Shown here: piece after piece, positions 15,403 to 21,216 of the stretch
Layout of the letters: each line of letters starts with the position of its first letter
Position numbering within the stretch: the stretch's first letter is position 1
Program-made: the position numbers and the translations under genes
Assembly: GCA_003694495.1 (NCBI GenBank)
Contig: RFJO01000036.1
Coordinates: 1-25,017 of the forward strand
Source: Candidatus Woesearchaeota archaeon
GTDB taxonomy: Archaea; Nanobdellota; Nanobdellia; SCGC-AAA011-G17; GW2011-AR17
DNA: 25,017 bases
Direction of reading: 5' to 3'
The notes under the pieces: model-generated
Told to the model about the DNA's origin: nothing
The model's input: the letters and a program-made list of their open reading frames with translations, nothing else
Database searches by the model: none

Positions 15403-15540
15403 TTACCTCGCTTTAACAGTGCTGTTCTTTGTGCGACTTTTGTATAAAATCTTGCCACCACAGTAAGGACATCTTACTTTTTTTCTAAGATAATCGTTCT
15501 TTATATCTTTGCCACAATAGAAACATTTGTATGATACCAT
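15403..15540 (-). CDS. rpoP: DNA-directed RNA polymerase subunit P (Rpo12/Rpb12)
   Basis: A 45-residue protein read directly from the minus strand: ATG at 15540-15538, stop TAA at 15405-15403. It is the archaeal counterpart of Rpb12, a zinc-ribbon subunit that helps assemble the Rpo3-Rpo10-Rpo11 platform of RNA polymerase. The zinc ligands are C6, C9, C24 and C27 (YKCFYCGK and RCPYCGGKI), followed by the conserved basic end KSRTKNSTVKAR. A Shine-Dalgarno AGGAG (15547-15551) sits in the last codons of the eL43 gene, whose stop is one base upstream, so the two are translationally coupled. Confidence 0.95.
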   Translation of the reverse strand: MVSYKCFYCGKDIKNDYLRKKVRCPYCGGKILYKSRTKNSTVKAR

Positions 15541-15541
15541 T

Positions 15542-15757
15542 TTATTCTCCTAATCTATAGGCTTTGCCAGTAAATTTGGCGTCGCATTTTTTGCAGTGCC
15601 AAATGCCAGCTGAAACGCGTTTTACACTTAACCTATGACAATAAGGACATTTATGGTTCTGTTTTTGAACCTTTTCAACTGCAAGAATTTTTGCTTTGAC
15701 TTTTCTACCATATCTTGGACCAAAACGCCCTGTTGAACCAACTTTCTTAGTTTTCAT
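15542..15757 (-). CDS. rpl37ae: 50S ribosomal protein eL43 (L37Ae)
   Basis: The 71-residue zinc-ribbon protein of the large subunit matches the family throughout: the basic start KKVGSTGRFGPRYGRKVKAKI, a C4 zinc finger (C37, C40, C55, C58; contexts CPYCHR and WHCKKC), and the end AKFTGKAYRLGE. The ATG at 15757 is chosen over an in-frame TTG at 15775, because it follows a GAGG Shine-Dalgarno by about eight bases and a TATA box TTTATAAATA (15791-15800) puts the transcript start just upstream. It is the first gene of the eL43-rpoP-pfdB-UPF0147 operon. Confidence 0.95.
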   Translation of the reverse strand: MKTKKVGSTGRFGPRYGRKVKAKILAVEKVQKQNHKCPYCHRLSVKRVSAGIWHCKKCDAKFTGKAYRLGE

Positions 15758-15790
15758 TTTAAGCCTCTTATGCAAGGATTAAATTTGTTG

Positions 15791-15800
15791 TATTTATAAA
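15791..15800 (-). promoter_or_regulatory. TATA box of the eL43-rpoP-pfdB-UPF0147 operon
   Basis: The minus-strand TTTATAAATA lies between tRNA-Pro and eL43. The expected transcript start near 15770 leaves about 13 bases of leader that include the GAGG Shine-Dalgarno. tRNA-Pro and the operon therefore have separate promoters. Confidence 0.65.
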
Positions 15801-15818
15801 CCTTTCTATTAATTGAGA

Positions 15819-15893
15819 TGGGGTTGCCAGGATTCGAACCTGGGTCTTCGGGTCCCAAACCCGAAAGGATGGACCAAGCTACCCTACAACCCC
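15819..15893 (-). tRNA. tRNA-Pro (anticodon TGG)
   Basis: The minus strand folds as a cloverleaf: acceptor GGGGTTG/CAACCCC, D arm starting GGGT with a long loop containing GG, anticodon stem TCGGG/CCCGA with loop TTTGGGA (anticodon TGG, reading CCA and probably other Pro codons), a four-base variable loop, and T stem CCAGG/CCTGG with TTCGAAT. The discriminator is A. No intron and no encoded CCA. A TATA box lies 28-37 bases upstream. Confidence 0.96.
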
Positions 15894-15920
15894 ATTTAAT
15901 ATTGTTGTGATAAATAATTG

Positions 15921-15930
15921 GTATTTATAA
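15921..15930 (-). promoter_or_regulatory. TATA box of tRNA-Pro
   Basis: The minus-strand TTATAAATAC is centred about 32 bases before the first tRNA base, which fits a transcript starting a few bases ahead of the mature 5' end. Confidence 0.6.
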
Positions 15931-16042
15931 ATTTAACTATTAAGAAAATTTGCACATTAAAAGTAAAAAAACCGTAACAGACTAAAAATTTGTTTAAAAA
16001 ACATAAATTCTTAAATATCTTATAATTATTCCTAATAGAACC

Positions 16043-17005
16043 ATGAAATTGATTAAAAACTTAATTCTTTCAGGCGCAATTATGGCAGCTGGATGTTCAG
16101 TCCAGCCACAGAACAATTATGTCTTAAGAAAAGAGCGGTATCTAGACCAAAACCCTGTCACAAAGTATGCAGTTGTTGTCGTGGGTAGTAATAGGGGAGA
16201 AAAAGGGTTGAGCTTGAGTGATCCCTATGATAGGAATGGTTTTTTCTTACAAAGCACCTACGTCTATAAATATCTTGAAGAAATGGGGTTTAGGCATGAA
16301 AATATTTATTACCTTTATGCCGATGGAAAACCGGATTTTAGTGAACCGTTAAACCATTCGGTTATTGAAAGAATAAGGGAAAACGAGTTTAATGAGCCAG
16401 TTCAAAAAAAGATGGCTACAATACGTAACTTAGAAAATATTTTGCAAAACCTTTCAAGGAAAGTTGATTCAAATGACGTGCTTATGGTAAGTATAGCTAC
16501 GCATGGTAACCCGTATGAGATTGAAATGTACGGGAAAATCTTTGCTGATTCACTTACACCTTCAAGGTTGTCAAGAATGATGCAGAAAATTAAACCTGGG
16601 AAAGGTGTATTGTACATAGACGCTTGCCATTCAGGCGCGTTCATAAAAAAACTTAACCTTGACGATTATGTTGTCATTTCCAGCACGGGCGAGTACACCT
16701 ATGGATGGAGTGATAGGGATTTTGCAGGATCTAGTATGTTTTTTAGGAGTGCTTTTGATCCGCAAAGTGACATGAATATAGATGGAAAGATTACAATAAG
16801 GGAAGCCTTCCAAAGGTCGTCAGAACAAGCAAAACATCATTGGAATAGAATAATGAAATATCTTCTCACAAGGTATAACTGGGAAGGTGCAAACCCGAGA
16901 GATGAAGTTAAGTCTATATCTGTTGTGCCTATGATGGTTGTTGGAAAAAATGCTTCAGCTGATACAATACTGTTTAACTTGTTTCATTTTAGTAGAAAAA
17001 AGTAA
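16043..17005 (+). CDS. Caspase/legumain-like (clan CD, C13-type) cysteine peptidase, predicted lipoprotein
   Basis: The first 18 residues form a lipoprotein signal: MKLIKN, a hydrophobic core, and the lipobox MAAGC with C18 as the likely lipid-bearing residue. The mature part has the clan CD peptidase layout: strand TKYAVVVVGSN, a helix around FFLQSTYVYKYLEEMGF, then the catalytic dyad H154 (SIATHGNP) and C195 (LYIDACHSGAF), 41 residues apart after hydrophobic strands, as in legumain and caspases. A possible Ca-binding loop SDMNIDGKITIREAF lies near residue 250. It is therefore probably an outward-facing membrane-anchored cysteine peptidase, with Asn/Asp or basic P1 preference unknown. A TATA-like TTAAATAT (16011-16018) about 28 bases before the ATG suggests a leaderless transcript. 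It is monocistronic and convergent with the uL11 gene eight bases away. Confidence 0.85.
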   Translation: MKLIKNLILSGAIMAAGCSVQPQNNYVLRKERYLDQNPVTKYAVVVVGSNRGEKGLSLSDPYDRNGFFLQSTYVYKYLEEMGFRHENIYYLYADGKPDFSEPLNHSVIERIRENEFNEPVQKKMATIRNLENILQNLSRKVDSNDVLMVSIATHGNPYEIEMYGKIFADSLTPSRLSRMMQKIKPGKGVLYIDACHSGAFIKKLNLDDYVVISSTGEYTYGWSDRDFAGSSMFFRSAFDPQSDMNIDGKITIREAFQRSSEQAKHHWNRIMKYLLTRYNWEGANPRDEVKSISVVPMMVVGKNASADTILFNLFHFSRKK

Positions 17006-17013
17006 AAAAGAAT

Positions 17014-17634
17014 TTATTTTTTCTTTTCTTTATTATCCTCTTTAGGTGCAGCTGAAACTTTGCGTTTTTCTAGCTCTTTAGCATACTTCTTTTGCACAGC
17101 TTCAAGCTGTTCTTTTAATATAGCTTTCTTTTCTTCAGGGGTTTCAGTAGCTTCAGCTTCAATCTCTTTGTCAAACTTGCCTGAGTCAATGTCTGCGTTG
17201 ATTTCTTTGGCATTTTTTCCTTCCACTAAAACACCTAAGGAATTTGCTGAACCAATTATTGTCTTAACTGCGGACTTTAATGAAGGTACATGCAATGAAT
17301 CAAGTTTCATTTTTGCAACCTTGATAACTTGTTCAATGGACATGTTTGCTATCTTTTGTATGTTAGGATAACTTGCACCTTTCTGCAAGTTAAGTTCCTT
17401 TTTGATTAATTGAGACGTTGGCGGGGTTCCAACTTCAATCTCAAAATCCTTGGTGTCTGTATCGATAATAACAGTTATAGGAACTTTCATGCCTTTAAAT
17501 GATTCAGTTTTTTTGTTTATCTCTGAGATAACTTGACCGATGTTTACCCCCATTGGACCTAATGCCGGGCCTAACGGCGGTGCAGCGGTAGCTTTGCCAC
17601 CTTCTATCAATGCTTCTATTTTTTCTTTACCCAT
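17014..17634 (-). CDS. rpl11: 50S ribosomal protein uL11 with charged C-terminal extension
   Basis: uL11 forms the base of the ribosomal stalk and touches translation factors in the GTPase centre. The N-terminal domain is textbook: ALIEGGKATAAPPLGPALGP, GVNIGQVISEIN, VPITVIIDTDTKDFEIEVGTPPTS. The rRNA-binding C-terminal domain follows (SIEQVIKVAKMK, AVKTIIGSANSLGVLVEGK) and ends near residue 158. About 45 extra residues rich in Glu, Lys and Ala then form a likely helix (EKKAILKEQLEAVQKKYAKEL) and a basic end; archaeal uL11 is usually about 160-165 long. The ATG has a GAGGT Shine-Dalgarno (17645-17649) and a leader of about 35 bases after the TATA at 17690-17702, which it shares with the divergent methyltransferase gene. 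Confidence 0.96.
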   Translation of the reverse strand: MGKEKIEALIEGGKATAAPPLGPALGPMGVNIGQVISEINKKTESFKGMKVPITVIIDTDTKDFEIEVGTPPTSQLIKKELNLQKGASYPNIQKIANMSIEQVIKVAKMKLDSLHVPSLKSAVKTIIGSANSLGVLVEGKNAKEINADIDSGKFDKEIEAEATETPEEKKAILKEQLEAVQKKYAKELEKRKVSAAPKEDNKEKKK

Positions 17635-17689
17635 TTTAAATATACCTCGCTATTTTTGAAGCAGCAACCTAAAACAATTGGAAAAGGGA

Positions 17690-17702
17690 TTTATTTATAA
17701 AG
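17690..17702. promoter_or_regulatory. Shared divergent TATA element (rpl11 / RNA methyltransferase)
   Basis: TTTATTTATAAAG reads as a good TATA box on both strands. On the plus strand its TTTATAAA part is about 27 bases before the ATG at 17724 (leaderless). On the minus strand TTTATAAATAAA is about 62 bases before the rpl11 ATG, which gives a leader with a Shine-Dalgarno. Confidence 0.6.
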
Positions 17703-17723
17703 GTTTCTAATTTAGCTATAGGT

Positions 17724-18818
17724 ATGGTGCAATATATTTTCATATTTGGCAGAGATCCAGATTTGTCTTATCTAGAACTGAAAACGTTTCTTAAGTCAAA
17801 AGAGTATAACTTTGAAATAAAAGATGTGAACGAGTTTGGAGCTGTTGTGAACTTTGAGTCAAACATAAACGCTAAAAATATTGTAAAATCTTTAGGCGGT
17901 ATTGTAAAAATTGCAGAAGTGCTTAACCTTGACCAGGTTGAGTTGTATGAAGGCAAAAAAAACAGGATTTATTACGGGGTTAGCAGTTATTTTGCTGATG
18001 ATGAAGATGTTAAGGAGTATCTGAAAAAAAGACTTAAGAAAGAAAAGTTTAAAGCGATGTTGAAATCTTCAAAAAAGAACGAACCTTTCTTGACGCCAAG
18101 TGAATCTTTGAACATTGTCAACCAGGGGTTTGAGGTTGTGTTGTTTGGTGATAAAGTTGGCATTGTAAGAGCTGTTTATAACCCGAATGAATATAAAGAG
18201 AGGGATAACCTCAGGCCAAGGCAAAGACCGTTGCATACAATATCAATTAGGTTGGCGAAAATTCTTATAAACCTTGCAGGGTTGAAAAAAGGTGAAACGC
18301 TGCTTGACCCGTTTTGTGGCATTGGTGTGCTGTTGCAGGAAGCAATGTTGCTTAACTTGAATGTTGTCGGGATTGACAAAGACCAAAAGTGTGTGAATGA
18401 TGCCTTGATTAACTTAAAATGGCTGGCAAAGAAATATAAGCTTAATACAAAATATAAGGTCGTTAAAGGCGATAGCACTAACATAACCAAATATGTTAAA
18501 AAGGTTGACGGCGTGGCAACAGAACCTTACATTGGGCCGTTCCTGAAAAAGCTGCCGACTGAACAAAAAGCAAAAGAAATCTTGAACCAGCTTAAACCTA
18601 TGTATGAACAACTTTTAAAAGGCCTGGCTAAAGTTGTTAAGGGTAAAATAGTGATCATTGTGCCAAGGTTTAGGTTGTATAATAATAAAAGAGTAAAAAT
18701 GAATTTTATGAGGATAGTTAAACAAAACGGGTTTAAAGCTTCCAAACCGATTGTCTATGTTGCAGTGAAGAGCAAGATTGAAAGGGAAATCTGGGTGCTT
18801 GAACGTGAAGAAAGGTGA
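17724..18818 (+). CDS. THUMP-like/Trm11-TrmG10-type tRNA guanosine N2-methyltransferase
   Basis: Class I SAM-dependent RNA methyltransferase of the Trm11/Trm-G10 group, which methylates guanosine N2 in tRNA (position 10 in the best-known members). The 364-residue protein has an N-terminal THUMP-like region (about 1-165, with EFGAVVNFESNINAKNIVKSLGG and VGIVRAVYNPNEYKERD), then the family link RPRQRPLHTISIRLAKILINLAG, motif I D195-PFCGIGVLLQEA, the acidic VVGIDKDQKCV, GDSTNI, and motif IV as TEPYIGPF (E267-P-Y). Typical G10 enzymes have D/N-PPYG there, so substrate position is less certain. It starts leaderless from a TATA shared with rpl11. The FtsJ-like gene overlaps its end by 14 bases, implying coupled translation. 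Confidence 0.86.
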   Translation: MVQYIFIFGRDPDLSYLELKTFLKSKEYNFEIKDVNEFGAVVNFESNINAKNIVKSLGGIVKIAEVLNLDQVELYEGKKNRIYYGVSSYFADDEDVKEYLKKRLKKEKFKAMLKSSKKNEPFLTPSESLNIVNQGFEVVLFGDKVGIVRAVYNPNEYKERDNLRPRQRPLHTISIRLAKILINLAGLKKGETLLDPFCGIGVLLQEAMLLNLNVVGIDKDQKCVNDALINLKWLAKKYKLNTKYKVVKGDSTNITKYVKKVDGVATEPYIGPFLKKLPTEQKAKEILNQLKPMYEQLLKGLAKVVKGKIVIIVPRFRLYNNKRVKMNFMRIVKQNGFKASKPIVYVAVKSKIEREIWVLEREER

Positions 18819-19353
18819 CAAGTATTCCAGGCTGGCGTTAAGGCAAGGGTACAGGTCAAGAGCTGCAATAAAACTTATGCAGATAAATGACGAGTTTAAT
18901 TTTGTTAAAGGGGATGTTATAGATTTAGGATCTGCACCGGGAGGTTGTTTGCAAGCCTTAAGAAATTTAACAAATGGCAAAGTTGTAGGTGTGGATGAGA
19001 GACCAGTAAAACAAGTTCCAGGGACAGAGTTTTATCACCAAAAGTTTGAAACGTTAAACCTTCTACAAAAATTTGACACGATATTTTCTGATGTTGGGCC
19101 ATTAACTAAGCTAAATGAGGTTGATATGGATAAAGCTTTAGAACTGGAAAAAGATGTTGTTAAGTTTATGAAAAAATATCTCAAAACAAATGGCAATTTT
19201 GTGATGAAGTTTTTTGTTTGTGAAGGTGTCAAAGGGTTGCTTGATGAATTAAGTGTATATTTTAAGAAAGTTGTTTTGTTTAAGCCTGAAGCTTCAAGGA
19301 AAGGCAACAAAGAAATGTACGCAGTTTGTTTAAATAAAACCATGATGGAATAA
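18805..19353 (+). CDS. rlmE: FtsJ/RlmE-like ribose 2'-O-methyltransferase
   Basis: The RrmJ/FtsJ family methylates the ribose 2'-OH of an uridine in the large rRNA A loop (RlmE) or of tRNA in related members. The 182-residue protein (from the GTG at 18805) shows the catalytic tetrad K-D-K-E: K23 (RSRAAIKL), Asp in IFSDVGP, Lys in FVMKFF, Glu in KPEASRKGNKEMY. The SAM-binding motif is VIDLGSAPGG. The GTG at 18805 begins MKKGDKYSRLALRQGYRSRA, the conserved family start; an in-frame TTG at 18778 would add nine unrelated residues. It overlaps the upstream methyltransferase by 14 bases and ends 24 bases inside the convergent PHP gene. The 23S target is inferred from the family. Confidence 0.92.
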   Translation: MKKGDKYSRLALRQGYRSRAAIKLMQINDEFNFVKGDVIDLGSAPGGCLQALRNLTNGKVVGVDERPVKQVPGTEFYHQKFETLNLLQKFDTIFSDVGPLTKLNEVDMDKALELEKDVVKFMKKYLKTNGNFVMKFFVCEGVKGLLDELSVYFKKVVLFKPEASRKGNKEMYAVCLNKTMME

Positions 19354-19983
19354 GTAATCTAAAGCAAATTCCCGGACTTTTTTTAATTCGTATAATGTGT
19401 GGGCGTCGCTGTTGATGATTATTCTGTTGGCATGTTCAAGAAGTGTGTCAAGCTTAGCGAGGTTTGTTCTGTTGTTCATTAGACTTGCGCCGTTAACTTC
19501 TAAAGGAATATTTAAATCATTTGCAGCCCTGGTAAGTTCTATAACATCAACATTGCTTGCAAAATATTTTGCACAAGGGTGGCCAATGAAACTGATTGTG
19601 TTATTTTTCATTGCTTCAATGTAAGCTTTTGTTGGGTTAGTGCCGGTATAAGTCTCAGGGTGCAAAGATGCGATGAGAACCTTGCCATGAATGCCTTGCA
19701 AATCTTTTGACATGTTGCCATTGTCGTCTAAGATGTCGCCTTCAATGCCGAAAATCACTTCAACATCGTTATGGACGTTTGACCATCTATCTACAAGAAC
19801 CCTGGGGGCCATGTTGTATTTATAGAAATCTGCGCTTGCCTGGCAATGGTCAGTTATGGCAATCTTTTTTAACCCGATCTTGCCAGCATAGATAACAAGT
19901 TCATTTAATGTTGGGATGCCATCTGAAAAAGTGGATGTGTGCATGTGGTAGTCTTCATATGCTATAGGGTTAACGATTTTCAT
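19330..19983 (-). CDS. PHP-domain phosphoesterase
   Basis: PHP enzymes are trinuclear metal phosphoesterases (histidinol phosphatase, YcdX/YcdB-like nucleases, polymerase proofreading domains). The 217-residue protein has the motifs in order: Y-HMHTSTFSDG with two His and one Asp, IAITDHCQ, an acidic GIEGDI, LIASLHPET, IGHPCAKYF, and the end NSDAHTL. No other domain is present and there is no histidine operon nearby, so the substrate is unknown; it could be a histidinol-phosphatase-like enzyme or a general phosphoesterase. The ATG at 19983 lies about 29 bases after a minus-strand TATA (ATTATAAATC, 20008-20017) that sits within a small inverted repeat AAGATT-TAT-AATCTT (20003-20017). Convergent overlap with rlmE. 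Confidence 0.9.
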   Translation of the reverse strand: MKIVNPIAYEDYHMHTSTFSDGIPTLNELVIYAGKIGLKKIAITDHCQASADFYKYNMAPRVLVDRWSNVHNDVEVIFGIEGDILDDNGNMSKDLQGIHGKVLIASLHPETYTGTNPTKAYIEAMKNNTISFIGHPCAKYFASNVDVIELTRAANDLNIPLEVNGASLMNNRTNLAKLDTLLEHANRIIINSDAHTLYELKKVREFALDYLFHHGFI

Positions 19984-20030
19984 ATAAGTGAGAAATGTTT
20001 GTAAGATTTATAATCTTTACTAATGATAAA

Positions 20031-20043
20031 CTTTTTATATTTA
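20031..20043 (+). promoter_or_regulatory. TATA box of the methionine adenosyltransferase gene
   Basis: CTTTTTATATTTA lies about 25 bases before the ATG at 20062, consistent with a leaderless mRNA. The start of the divergent PHP transcript is about 50 bases away on the other strand. Confidence 0.6.
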
Positions 20044-20061
20044 CTTGCCCAATAATAATTT

Positions 20062-21162
20062 ATGATAAACATTGTTGTGGACAAGCTTAACAATAACAAA
20101 GTTGAAATCGTTGAAGTTAAAGGCTCGGGTCATCCTGATACGTTGTGTGATGTGTTAACAGAAGAATGTTCTAAAAGGTTAAGCAGGTATTACCTGAAAA
20201 ATTTTGGAAAGGTTTTGCATCATAACTTGGATAAGGCTTTGATTGTTGCTGGCAAGGCCGTGCCTGAGTTTAACGCCGGCAAAATTATTGAGCCAATGAA
20301 AATAATCATTGCTGGTCGGGCTGTAACAAAGGTTGGAAATGTGTTAGTGCCGATTGAAAAAATAATAAGGAACGCGGTTGAGGATGTAATGCAAAAGTTT
20401 AATGCGCCGTATGAGCTGGAAATACAAGTCAAGGAAGGTGCGCAAAACCTTAAACAAGTCTTTAAAAGGGCAATTGCTGTGGCAAACGATACCTCTATCG
20501 GTGTTGCGTTTTACCCGTTAACTCCTCTTGAAAAAATGGTGAAAAATACAGCAGAGTTGATATCGTCTGAGAATTTTAGAAAAAAGTTTCAAGGTGTAGG
20601 GTATGATGTCAAGGTTATGGGGGTTAGGGAAGGAAAGAATGTTAGCATGACGATTGCGTTAGCGTTTGTGTCAAAGCATATAAAAAACATGCACCATTAT
20701 CGTGAACTTAAACATGAGATAAAAACTTACATTGAAAACCTGCATAATGTTAGTGTGCATATTAATACCTTAGATTCATATGATAAAATCGAAAACCTTT
20801 ACATAACAGTTACAGGGTTAAGCGCTGAAAACGGAGATGACGGCCAGGCTGGAAGAGGTAACAGGTATAATGGGCTTATTACGCCTAATAGGGCTATGAG
20901 TATAGAGAGTTATGCAGGGAAAAATATTAACCATCCAGGAAAAATATACCAAGTAATGGCGCAAAAGATTGCTGAGGACCTTGTCAAAAAGGCAAATTCT
21001 AAATGTGTTGAGGTTATGCTTATGACAGAAATAGGCAAACCATTAACTGAACCATATGTTGTTTCTATTAAAGCAGAAAATATAGACTTGAGAAAAATTA
21101 AAGAAGTCGTTGAACAAGGGTTTAAAGATTTTAAAAAACTCCAAAAAGCCAATTTATTGTAA
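20062..21162 (+). CDS. mat: Archaeal S-adenosylmethionine synthetase
   Basis: Makes S-adenosylmethionine from methionine and ATP. It is the archaeal form (PF01941/COG1812), unrelated at first sight to bacterial MetK. The 366-residue protein has the N-terminal EIVEVKGSGHPDTLCD, GKVLHHNLDKALIVAG, the ANDTSIGVAF and PLTPLE segments, and the glycine-rich active-site signature NGDDGQAGRGNRYNGLITP followed by MSIESYAGKNINHPGKIY. It ends with MTEIGKPLTEPY. Slightly shorter than the usual about 400 residues, at the N-terminus and in loops. It supplies the cofactor for the RNA methyltransferases (rsmA, Trm11-like, rlmE) and Dph2 in this window. Confidence 0.96.
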   Translation: MINIVVDKLNNNKVEIVEVKGSGHPDTLCDVLTEECSKRLSRYYLKNFGKVLHHNLDKALIVAGKAVPEFNAGKIIEPMKIIIAGRAVTKVGNVLVPIEKIIRNAVEDVMQKFNAPYELEIQVKEGAQNLKQVFKRAIAVANDTSIGVAFYPLTPLEKMVKNTAELISSENFRKKFQGVGYDVKVMGVREGKNVSMTIALAFVSKHIKNMHHYRELKHEIKTYIENLHNVSVHINTLDSYDKIENLYITVTGLSAENGDDGQAGRGNRYNGLITPNRAMSIESYAGKNINHPGKIYQVMAQKIAEDLVKKANSKCVEVMLMTEIGKPLTEPYVVSIKAENIDLRKIKEVVEQGFKDFKKLQKANLL

Positions 21163-21180
21163 CTATACAGTAATAAAAAC

Positions 21181-21214
21181 ATTTATAAACAAGAATTGTA
21201 CATTAATTAATGTA
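21181..21214 (+). promoter_or_regulatory. TATA box and 16-base palindrome before the surface metallopeptidase gene
   Basis: ATTTATAAAC (21181-21190) is a TATA box 27-36 bases before the ATG at 21217. A perfect palindrome TACATTAATTAATGTA (21199-21214) covers the expected transcript start and ends two bases before the ATG. This is the position of a repressor operator. The AT-rich background makes chance palindromes fairly common. Confidence 0.45.
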
Positions 21215-21216
21215 AA

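Noticed and set aside
15758..15775. TTG start at 15775 for eL43
   Set aside because: The ATG at 15757 follows a Shine-Dalgarno and starts the conserved ribosomal protein.
18778..18804. TTG start at 18778 for the FtsJ-like gene
   Set aside because: The extra nine residues merely reflect the end of the upstream gene in another frame; the GTG at 18805 gives the family-typical start.
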